Shown one piece after another: positions 1 through 5,050 of a stretch of 5,181 nucleotides of DNA. Position numbers and translations under genes: made by a program. Source of the stretch: an uncultured Ruminococcus sp. (GTDB lineage Bacteria; Bacillota_A; Clostridia; Oscillospirales; Acutalibacteraceae); assembly GCA_902773395.1 (NCBI GenBank), contig CACYEJ010000168.1:1-5181 (forward strand). Reading direction: 5' to 3'. The notes beneath the pieces were generated by a model. That model ran no database searches. It was not told the origin of the DNA and was given only the letters and a program-made list of their open reading frames with translations. How positions within the stretch are numbered: the stretch's first letter is position 1; each line of letters opens with the position of its first letter.

Positions 1-111
1 AGCTGCTTTCGCTTCGGTCTTTTTTTCCTCTATGGACTTCTCCTTTACCTCGGTCTTTGGATTAGAGGCTGCCTTTTGTGCCGTCTTTTTCTTCGACTTC
101 GATTTACTCAT
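1..111 (-). CDS. N-terminal fragment of the third gene of the marR-ABC operon, probably the partner ABC half-transporter
   Basis: The first 37 codons of a gene that continues past the left edge. It starts at ATG 109-111 and overlaps the end of the upstream ABC gene by 8 bases, so translation is probably coupled. An AAGGGGGAG ribosome binding site (118-126) sits 6 bases before the ATG. The visible peptide begins MSKSKSKKKTAQKAA and is almost entirely Lys, Glu, Ala and Ser: a charged, disordered leader with no membrane segment yet. The product cannot be read from this fragment. The inference that it is the second half of a heterodimeric ABC exporter rests on context: the upstream subunit has degenerate ATPase residues, and such subunits are typically encoded next to a catalytically complete partner. 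A fragment of another protein is possible. Confidence 0.7.
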   Translation of the reverse strand, partial: MSKSKSKKKTAQKAASNPKTEVKEKSIEEKKTEAKAA

Positions 112-1852
112 CTTCCGCTCCCCCTTTCATCTGTGATTCATAAACCTCACGGTAAATCTTATTGTTCTTCATCATCTCGGCTGGTGTGCCAAAACCGTTC
201 ACCTTGCCGCCGTCAAGAACAATTATCTTATCGGCGTCCTCAACAGAGGAGATTCTCTGAGCAATAATAAACTTGGTTGTATCGGGTATCTCCTGTGCGA
301 AAGCCTTTCGAATGAGTGCGTCTGTCTTTGTATCAACGGCGCTGGTAGAGTCATCGAGAATAAGTATCTTCGGCTTTTTAAGCAATGCTCTCGCTATACA
401 AAGACGCTGCTTCTGACCGCCGGAAACATTCGTACCGCCCTGCTCTATGTAGGTGTCGTACTTATCGGGGAATTTCTCGATAAAGTCATCTGCCTGAGCA
501 AGCTTACATACTCTTACTATATCCTCATCAGTGGCATTAGGATCGCCCCAGCGGAGATTCTCTTTAATAGTACCGGAGAACAGCACATTCTTTTGAAGCA
601 CCATAGCAACTTCATTTCTGAGCGTTTCAACGTCATATTCACGAACGTCAATTCCGCCCACCTTAACGTTACCCTTTGTGGCATCGTAAAGACGTGGGAT
701 AAGCTGCACAAGGCTGGATTTTGACGAACCTGTACCGCCGATAATTCCTACTGTTTCGCCTGATTTGATTTTGATATCAACATCGCTCAGACAGAATTTA
801 TCGCCGCCGTTATAGCTGAACGAAACATTCTCAAATGTAACCGAGCCGTCCTTCACCTCGTAAATCGGGTTATCTCCGTTTTTAAGATCGGACACCTCAC
901 AAAGAACCTCGTCAATTCTCTCCATTGACGCTCTTGAAATAATAATCATCATAAAGATCATTGAAAGCATCATCAGGTTCATAAGCATTTGCATCAAATA
1001 GAAAATCATACTGGTGAGCTGTCCTGTTGTCATGCCAACCAGCGGATCATTATGAGAAGCAACAATCAGTCTTGAACTGAACCACGCAATAAGTATCATC
1101 GACATATAGATAACAAACTGCATAAGCGGCATATTAAATATAATAATTTTCTCTGCCTTAATGAATAATTCGTATATCTCCTGAGAAACATTTTTGAATT
1201 TTTTATCCTCGTGTTCTTCACGAACAAATGATTTTACTACTCTCATTCCGTGAAGATTCTCGCCTACAATATTATTCAGCTTATCGTAGGTTTTGAACAC
1301 CTTTTCGAAAATCGGGTGTGCATTGGAGAAAATCAGCAGAAAGCCAATTGTCAATATCGGGATAACTCCCAGCAGCACCAAAGCCACCTGTGAATTAAGC
1401 CTGAAAGCCATAATCAAGCTAAACACTATCATTGCCGGACTTCGAAACGCTGTTCTGACAATCATCATATAGGCATTCTGAACGTTGGCAACATCTGTAG
1501 TAAGACGTGTCACCAGACTGGACGTTGAAAATTTGTCGATATTGGAAAAAGAAAAATTCTGCACATTATAGTACATATCCTTTCTCAAATTCTTCGCAAA
1601 TCCAGCGGCAGCCTTAGCGGCATACTTTCCTGCAAGTGCACCGAACGTAAGCGACATCAGACACAGTACAACCAGCGTTAAGCCTATTTTCATTATATAG
1701 TTCATATCGCTCTTGTTAATACCGAAGTCAATCAGGTTTGCCATGAGCATAGGGATAATAACCTCCAATATTACCTCGCACACAACAAAAAGCGGTGCAA
1801 GCTTTGACGGAGTCTTATACTCCCTGACACAGGCAAGAAGTCGTTTTATCAT
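104..1852 (-). CDS. ABC exporter half-transporter (membrane domain fused to ATPase), degenerate-site subunit
   Basis: A 582-residue type I ABC exporter subunit of usual length for a fused half-transporter. The N-terminal half carries about six hydrophobic segments (roughly residues 18-40, 54-75, 138-150, 156-175, 237-258 and 279-305). The ATPase domain follows: Walker A GGTGSSKSS at 372-380, Q-loop Gln420, signature VSGGQ at 476-480, Walker B ending Asp500-Asp501, D-loop SAVD at 504-507. Three positions depart from consensus: Walker A has GSSKS instead of GSGKS, the catalytic Glu is Asp501, and the switch His is Gln532 (IIAQR). This is the pattern of the degenerate nucleotide site in heterodimeric exporters, so it likely works with the protein starting at 111. 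It probably sits in the cytoplasmic membrane and exports a drug, lipid or peptide; the substrate is unknown. An in-frame GTG lies at 1861, but ATG 1852 is correctly spaced from AAGGAG. MarR control is inferred from the operon. Confidence 0.93.
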   Translation of the reverse strand: MIKRLLACVREYKTPSKLAPLFVVCEVILEVIIPMLMANLIDFGINKSDMNYIMKIGLTLVVLCLMSLTFGALAGKYAAKAAAGFAKNLRKDMYYNVQNFSFSNIDKFSTSSLVTRLTTDVANVQNAYMMIVRTAFRSPAMIVFSLIMAFRLNSQVALVLLGVIPILTIGFLLIFSNAHPIFEKVFKTYDKLNNIVGENLHGMRVVKSFVREEHEDKKFKNVSQEIYELFIKAEKIIIFNMPLMQFVIYMSMILIAWFSSRLIVASHNDPLVGMTTGQLTSMIFYLMQMLMNLMMLSMIFMMIIISRASMERIDEVLCEVSDLKNGDNPIYEVKDGSVTFENVSFSYNGGDKFCLSDVDIKIKSGETVGIIGGTGSSKSSLVQLIPRLYDATKGNVKVGGIDVREYDVETLRNEVAMVLQKNVLFSGTIKENLRWGDPNATDEDIVRVCKLAQADDFIEKFPDKYDTYIEQGGTNVSGGQKQRLCIARALLKKPKILILDDSTSAVDTKTDALIRKAFAQEIPDTTKFIIAQRISSVEDADKIIVLDGGKVNGFGTPAEMMKNNKIYREVYESQMKGGAEDE

Positions 1853-1857
1853 TCTTT

Positions 1858-2304
1858 TCACTCCTTAATTTGTAAATTATTAATATTATCAACTATTTTA
1901 TCTAGGACAGAATAGAAAACTGTAAGCTCCTCGTCACGGATACCGGCTTTAAGAGTCTGTTCGAATTCAATCATATTGTTCTGTAGGATATCGCAAATTT
2001 TCAGTGCTTTATCCGTTAGAATAATTTTTTTTAGCCGTGCATCATGGGCAACGGAAACTCGCTCAATATACCCTTTTTTTTCCATTAACGAAATAATGCT
2101 TGATGAAGTTGAGCGGCGTATAGAAAATTCATATTCAATATCCTTTTGAAAAATATCCTCCTCCCCATGTTCATACAAGTACATTATCAGCCAACTATTG
2201 GCAGTTGTCACATCATCGTCCGTACAGCTTCTCGCTGCGGCACGCTTCATACAATTTGACACCTTTTTAATCTCCTTGCCTATGAACCTTTCATTTTCCG
2301 ACAC
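1858..2304 (-). CDS. MarR-family transcriptional regulator
   Basis: A 148-residue winged helix-turn-helix protein, the typical MarR length. Residues about 33-60 form the leading helices; the recognition helix is around 63-76 (RRSTSSSIISLMEKKG). The wing at about 81-97 contains the family's Asp-x-Arg signature (Asp88, Arg90) followed by a beta strand ending in LT. Flanking N- and C-terminal helices would form the dimer interface. The start is GTG 2302-2304, with AGGTGG (2315-2320) 10 bases upstream; no better start is in frame. It is the first gene of a unit with the ABC exporter genes, and its promoter contains a long palindrome, so autorepression and control of the exporter are inferred, probably relieved by a small ligand. 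The ligand cannot be deduced. Confidence 0.92.
   Translation of the reverse strand: MSENERFIGKEIKKVSNCMKRAAARSCTDDDVTTANSWLIMYLYEHGEEDIFQKDIEYEFSIRRSTSSSIISLMEKKGYIERVSVAHDARLKKIILTDKALKICDILQNNMIEFEQTLKAGIRDEELTVFYSVLDKIVDNINNLQIKE
1861..1866 (-). promoter_or_regulatory. Ribosome binding site AAGGAG that fixes the ABC gene start
   Basis: AAGGAG on the minus strand is formed by the last two codons of marR (Lys-Glu). It leaves 8 bases before ATG 1850-1852, an ideal spacing. The in-frame GTG at 1859-1861 overlaps the motif itself and could not use it, so the longer reading with three extra residues is unlikely. marR ends at 1858, leaving a 5-base gap between the two genes. Confidence 0.8.
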
Positions 2305-2321
2305 AATATTTTCACCACCTC

Positions 2322-2371
2322 AAAAAAGTTAGCAAACGAACCGTTCTATTCCTAACAGTTCGTTTGCTAAC
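2322..2371 (-). terminator. Possible intrinsic terminator for the HAD-gene transcript, sharing the operator palindrome
   Basis: In minus-strand RNA coming from the HAD gene (stop codon at 2414), bases 2371-2354 and 2345-2328 pair into an 18-pair stem, with a U-G wobble at 2357/2342, and an 8-base loop. Six U follow directly (2327-2322). This is the layout of a Rho-independent terminator, although the stem is only moderately GC-rich. It lies just before the marR ribosome binding site, so it could keep upstream transcription out of marR. Confidence 0.5.
2328..2371. promoter_or_regulatory. Probable MarR operator: 44-base palindrome
   Basis: Two perfect 14-base inverted arms, GTTAGCAAACGAAC (2328-2341) and GTTCGTTTGCTAAC (2358-2371). 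After one mismatch they extend by three more pairs (2343-2345 with 2354-2356), leaving an 8-base centre. Each arm is itself a near-palindrome of the form GTTnG-N4-CnAAC, so each could bind one MarR dimer. The arm centres are 30 bases apart, close to three helical turns, which would place two dimers on the same DNA face. The upstream arm abuts the -10 box and covers the expected transcription start, a repressing position. MarR binding is inferred, not shown. Confidence 0.8.
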
Positions 2372-2401
2372 ATTATATCATATATTGCTAAATTTTGTCA
2401 A
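2372..2401 (-). promoter_or_regulatory. Consensus sigma-A-type promoter of the marR-ABC operon
   Basis: The minus strand reads TTGACA (2396-2401), an 18-base spacer, then TATAAT (2372-2377), with TG at 2379-2380 one base before the -10 box (extended -10). Both hexamers match consensus perfectly. The expected start is near A2365, inside the upstream arm of the palindrome, giving a leader of about 60 bases before GTG 2304. So strong a promoter fits a unit normally held off by a repressor. The -35 box lies only 12 bases past the HAD stop codon. Confidence 0.85.
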
Positions 2402-2413
2402 CAAAAAATACGT

Positions 2414-3052
2414 TTACAACAAAATCTCTTTCAATTCATCAGCACTATCCAACACTCTCACACCGTAAGCACGAAGCACATCGCCGCCCTGATGTCCCTT
2501 TGCAATCAATACGCAATCCGCACCAACTCTCCGGGCAGTTTCCCAGTCGTGGTACATATCGCCGATAAACAATGTTTCCTCAGGTGCAAAGCCGTACTTT
2601 TCTACAACCTTTACAGCTCGCTCGCTTTTATCGCCGGCGTCTATATCGTCTGAGCCGGATATAAATGAAAAGTACTGAGCAAGGTCAAACTTTTTCAGGC
2701 TGCTGACAAGACGACTTGTTTCAAAGCCCGAAATTACTCCCTGACGGCAGTTTATCTTAGAAAGTGTTTCTATCATGCTTCGAACCTCAGGGAACACGTT
2801 TGCAGTTTCGAACAAGTCATCATAGCTTGCAATGAATCTTCGGGCAATCTCTGAAAAGTCGTATTTTTCCATATTGAAGATTTTTTTATAGAAATTAATC
2901 AACGGCATTTCACATTCTTTTAGGTAATACTCAAGGTCAATAGTCGGCAAGCCATATGACTGCAATACAATATTCTCCGCATCTACTGCAAGCTGAGCGT
3001 CATTGATAATAGTACCGTTGTAATCCCAGATAATATTTTTATACTTCATCAT
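2414..3052 (-). CDS. HAD-superfamily hydrolase (phosphoglycolate-phosphatase-like)
   Basis: A 212-residue soluble protein with the four HAD motifs in order: motif I DYNGT (Asp10 nucleophile, residues 10-14), motif II Ser108 in VISG, motif III Lys142, and motif IV GDMYHD (Asp165, Asp169) for magnesium. A helical cap fits between motifs I and II (about 20-85), as in subclass C1 phosphatases. The second Asp of the usual DxDGT is Asn12, a variant that may alter acid-base catalysis. Its expected role is removing phosphate from a small metabolite; the substrate is unknown. The start is ATG 3050-3052, with AAGGA at 3060-3064; the adjacent ATG 3047-3049 is an equally possible start one residue shorter. 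It lies 76 bases after the exonuclease gene, with no clear promoter between, so cotranscription is likely. marR follows in the same direction but has its own promoter. Confidence 0.88.
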   Translation of the reverse strand: MMKYKNIIWDYNGTIINDAQLAVDAENIVLQSYGLPTIDLEYYLKECEMPLINFYKKIFNMEKYDFSEIARRFIASYDDLFETANVFPEVRSMIETLSKINCRQGVISGFETSRLVSSLKKFDLAQYFSFISGSDDIDAGDKSERAVKVVEKYGFAPEETLFIGDMYHDWETARRVGADCVLIAKGHQGGDVLRAYGVRVLDSADELKEILL

Positions 3053-3095
3053 TATTTATTCCTTATTATTTCAAAACAGCCGCTCGTTGAGGACG

Positions 3096-3174
3096 CCTTA
3101 GCGACAAATTCTTACGCAGGCGGTACAGTCACCTAATTTGAAAAACAGGTGTGCGATTTTCGTCCGGCGTTGCC
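3096..3174 (+). repeat. Dispersed repeat, copy A (79 bases), overlapping the exonuclease 3' end
   Basis: Aligning this stretch with the reverse complement of 4832-4910 gives 66 of 79 identical positions without gaps. Conserved blocks are CCTTAG at 3096, GACAAATTCT, ACGCAGGCGGTA, AGTCACC, GGTGTGCG and GGCGTTGCC at the end. Most differences cluster in the middle (3135-3148). Identity falls away outside these limits. It carries no gene and no obvious terminal inverted repeats. The first 33 bases are intergenic; the rest lies in the exonuclease coding sequence. Confidence 0.8.
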
Positions 3175-4013
3175 GGCTCGTCAAACGGAACAAGCTTCTT
3201 CTTAATTGACATACCGTTGTAGTTGATTTTGAACTTGACCTTTCCGGTCATTTTCTGACTGCATTTATCACAGTACAGGGTTGCGGTAAAAGCTTTGTTT
3301 CGCAAAGACCAATCTTCAAGCGCAGTCATCTGTTCGCCGCACTTGTCACAGGTAAAGCTGAACTCGTTTTTATTGACGAGCGGGTCGTTTATATCGGTGA
3401 GATAATACGACTTGAACGTTAGGCGATAATGCAGCTCCTTTGAGGATTCTATATATTTACCGAATTTTTCGGGAAAATACAGCTTCTTGAAAATAGACAT
3501 TGACAGCATACTATCCTGCAATGCACGGTGCTGTACAATATCGGACAAATCAAGCCCGATAAGCTCGGCAGCCGGAGCAAGACCAAGCTGCTGTCCTGCA
3601 TTATACACGCCCAGCACCTCGGCACAATAATACTGCAAGTCACAGTAGCGGTCGATGAAATCTATACGGTCGTTTTTTTCGTAATATTTTGTATTCTCCA
3701 TAATCGCAAGGATATCGCACGTTCCCCATGTCATAAGCAAATCCTTGCCGAGAAACTTTTTAAATCTGCTCAGCACATGGGTATAAGTAGCTCCGCCCTT
3801 TGCAAGCTCTTCGTTGCTGATATTCGTAAGCTCCTTGACCTTGCCGGTAAGCCTCTTCGAAATCTGCGGTGCAACAAGCATTGAAAACGTATCAATTACT
3901 TCGAACTTATCGTTGAACTTTACTGCACCGAACTCAATTATCTCGCTCATAAAGCCTTTGGATTTTTTACTGTAAGAGCTGTTCCACTCCAAATCTAATA
4001 TTACAAAATTCAT
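3129..4013 (-). CDS. DEDDh-family 3'-5' exonuclease with C-terminal zinc ribbon
   Basis: A 294-residue protein. The N-terminal exonuclease fold (about 1-178) shows motif I Asp7-x-Glu9 in FVILDLEWN, motif II Asp100 in TWGTCD, and motif III His162 with Asp167 in HRALQD. These are the metal-binding residues of the DEDDh (RNase T/DnaQ/ERI-1-like) group, close to KapD-type proteins. A tail with two CxxC pairs (Cys222/225 and Cys248/251) looks like a zinc ribbon that could bind nucleic acid. The substrate, RNA or DNA, is not known. ATG 4011-4013 is chosen because AAGGAG (4021-4026) lies 7 bases upstream; the adjacent GTG at 4016 would be too close. The last 14 or so codons and the stop fall inside repeat copy A, so the extreme C-terminus (PDENRTPVFQIR) is probably not ancestral. 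The gene follows cbiL by 85 bases. Confidence 0.88.
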   Translation of the reverse strand: MNFVILDLEWNSSYSKKSKGFMSEIIEFGAVKFNDKFEVIDTFSMLVAPQISKRLTGKVKELTNISNEELAKGGATYTHVLSRFKKFLGKDLLMTWGTCDILAIMENTKYYEKNDRIDFIDRYCDLQYYCAEVLGVYNAGQQLGLAPAAELIGLDLSDIVQHRALQDSMLSMSIFKKLYFPEKFGKYIESSKELHYRLTFKSYYLTDINDPLVNKNEFSFTCDKCGEQMTALEDWSLRNKAFTATLYCDKCSQKMTGKVKFKINYNGMSIKKKLVPFDEPATPDENRTPVFQIR

Positions 4014-4020
4014 CACACAG

Positions 4021-4026
4021 CTCCTT
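4021..4026 (-). promoter_or_regulatory. Ribosome binding site AAGGAG of the exonuclease gene
   Basis: A full AAGGAG on the minus strand, 7 bases before ATG 4011-4013 but only 4 before the in-frame GTG 4014-4016. It favours the ATG start. Confidence 0.75.
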
Positions 4027-4043
4027 GTCTGTTATTTATTCGT

Positions 4044-4065
4044 ACAGCAGGCACCACACTGCTGT
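4044..4065. repeat. Intergenic hairpin between cbiL and the exonuclease gene
   Basis: A perfect 7-base inverted repeat, ACAGCAG (4044-4050) and CTGCTGT (4059-4065), with an 8-base loop. On the minus strand no T-tract follows it, so it does not look like a terminator. It could pause polymerase or protect or process a cbiL-exonuclease transcript. A separate run of seven T (4090-4096) lies right after the cbiL stop but has no hairpin before it. Confidence 0.45.
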
Positions 4066-4098
4066 TGTTTCACCATTGCATTCGTATTGAAAAAAAGC

Positions 4099-4785
4099 TT
4101 ATGAGGACTTGTTCCTTTTGGCAATCACAACCGTAAAATACCCTGATGTATCCGGAAATTCATCAGCGGAACGATAAATTTTTTCATCGGGCATACCACA
4201 TTTTTCTGCGGCATAAAGACAATAATCGCTGTTTTGAAAAGAGGATTTTATCTCGCTTAGACGCTTACCAGATTTCATAAACACGTATGTGCCGGAAGCA
4301 TTATCATACTCAAACGGCGACTCGGTAATAACATGAAGCTGCTCGTCTTTTTCTGCAAGCGGCACTCCAAGACTTGCAGCAGCCGCACAAAACGAAGTAA
4401 CACCGCTCACCAATTCGACTCTGTAGCCGTCCGCTTCGAGTATCCTCTGCAAATACCCAAAGGAGCAATAAACTGTCGGGTCACCCAACGTGAGATACAC
4501 TACATTTTCGCCTTTATCGAGATATTCTTCGATAAGTCTTGCACCCTTAATATGCTCGACGGTTAAGACAGCTTCATCTCTCGTCATTGGCATATTTATC
4601 GGGAGAAGCGTTTTCTCTGCAAGCTCTGGAACGCTTTGAACTGCAATTTTATATGCTGTACTCTCTTTTGGGGAGTTACCAACAACGGCGATTATATTAT
4701 TCTCTTTTATCAGACGAACTGCTTTTAATGTCATGAGCTCCGGATCACCCGAACCCACTCCCACTCCGTAGGCGGTTGGTTTCAT
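4099..4785 (-). CDS. cbiL: Precorrin-2 / cobalt-factor II C20-methyltransferase
   Basis: A 228-residue class III (tetrapyrrole) methyltransferase, normal length for CbiL/CobI. It transfers a methyl group from S-adenosylmethionine to C-20 of the corrin precursor in cobalamin synthesis, in the cytoplasm. Motifs seen: the N-terminal glycine-rich GVGVGSGDPELMTLKA (7-22), typical of this subfamily; LGDPTVY (100-106) in the SAM-binding region; and ELVSGVTSFCAAAASLG (124-140). An anaerobic organism would use the cobalt-early route, hence cbiL rather than cobI. The start is ATG 4783-4785, preceded by GAGGTG (4796-4801). The reading frame stays open up to GTG 4857, but those 24 extra codons lie mostly in or beside repeat copy B and precede the glycine-rich start expected for the family. 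No other cobalamin gene is visible nearby. Confidence 0.92.
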   Translation of the reverse strand: MKPTAYGVGVGSGDPELMTLKAVRLIKENNIIAVVGNSPKESTAYKIAVQSVPELAEKTLLPINMPMTRDEAVLTVEHIKGARLIEEYLDKGENVVYLTLGDPTVYCSFGYLQRILEADGYRVELVSGVTSFCAAAASLGVPLAEKDEQLHVITESPFEYDNASGTYVFMKSGKRLSEIKSSFQNSDYCLYAAEKCGMPDEKIYRSADEFPDTSGYFTVVIAKRNKSS

Positions 4786-4795
4786 TGGATTGTTA

Positions 4796-4801
4796 CACCT
4801 C
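4796..4801 (-). promoter_or_regulatory. Ribosome binding site GAGGTG that fixes the cbiL start
   Basis: GAGGTG on the minus strand, 10 bases before ATG 4783-4785. It supports starting cbiL at MKPTAYGVG rather than at the GTG 72 bases further upstream. Confidence 0.6.
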
Positions 4802-4819
4802 GTCTTTCTTGTGTCAGAA

Positions 4820-4848
4820 ATTATACTAACTGGCAACGCCAGACGAAA
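4820..4848 (-). promoter_or_regulatory. Possible cbiL promoter
   Basis: The minus strand has a perfect TATAAT at 4820-4825, 34 bases before the cbiL ATG. With a 17-base spacer the -35 would be TTTCGT (4843-4848), a poor match, and there is no TG extension. The -35 region lies in repeat copy B and the -10 just outside it, so the repeat may have contributed part of the promoter. If used, transcription would start near 4813, downstream of the GTG at 4857, which would rule that start out. Confidence 0.4.
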
Positions 4849-4910
4849 TACGCACACCGACTTTTTGAGTTGGGTGACTTTACCGCCTGCGTCAGAATTT
4901 GTCCCTAAGG
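4832..4910 (-). repeat. Dispersed repeat, copy B (79 bases), upstream of cbiL
   Basis: The inverted partner of copy A at 3096-3174: read on the minus strand from 4910 it matches at 66 of 79 positions, ungapped, beginning CCTTAGGGACAAATTCT and ending GGCGTTGCC. The minus-strand frame through its second half is open and joins cbiL, producing the false N-terminal extension VCVFRLALP. It carries no gene of its own. Confidence 0.8.
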
Positions 4911-4940
4911 AGAGGTAAACAAAGTTTAGATTTAGGATTT

Positions 4941-4999
4941 ATCTTTCTTAGACCGGCAATTCGCAAGCTCTTGCCTGTTTTTTGTTTTAACAGAAAGAT
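4941..4999. repeat. Nested inverted repeat
   Basis: Outer arms ATCTTTCT (4941-4948) and AGAAAGAT (4992-4999) are perfectly complementary over 8 bases. They enclose an inner hairpin GGCAA/TTGCC (4955-4959 and 4971-4975). The pair could fold as one branched stem in RNA from either strand, possibly in a long cbiL leader, but no known element is recognised. Confidence 0.4.
4955..4987 (+). terminator. Weak terminator-like hairpin with T-tract on the plus strand
   Basis: The stem GGCAA (4955-4959) with TTGCC (4971-4975) is followed after two bases by TTTTTT, a G and TTTT. Alternative pairing GCAA/TTGC (4963-4966 with 4971-4974) has a 4-base loop. The orientation suits a plus-strand transcript, yet no plus-strand gene is visible in the window. 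The stem is short, so this may be chance in AT-rich DNA. Confidence 0.35.
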
Positions 5000-5050
5000 T
5001 TTATTTTGAGATTGCTTTATTTTTTTGATACTGGCTCTATCATAGTTTGT

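Noticed and set aside
76..267. Plus-strand 63-residue open frame
   Set aside because: It lies antisense to the end of the ABC gene, with a Ser/Arg-rich composition typical of a shadow frame.
3528..3884. Plus-strand 118-residue open frame
   Set aside because: It lies wholly inside the exonuclease gene on the opposite strand, has no recognisable motif and no fitting upstream signals.
4090..4098. Intrinsic terminator right after cbiL
   Set aside because: There is a run of seven T on the minus strand after the stop codon, but no hairpin precedes it.
4333..4566. Plus-strand 77-residue open frame
   Set aside because: It is antisense to the conserved cbiL motifs, which explain the open frame.
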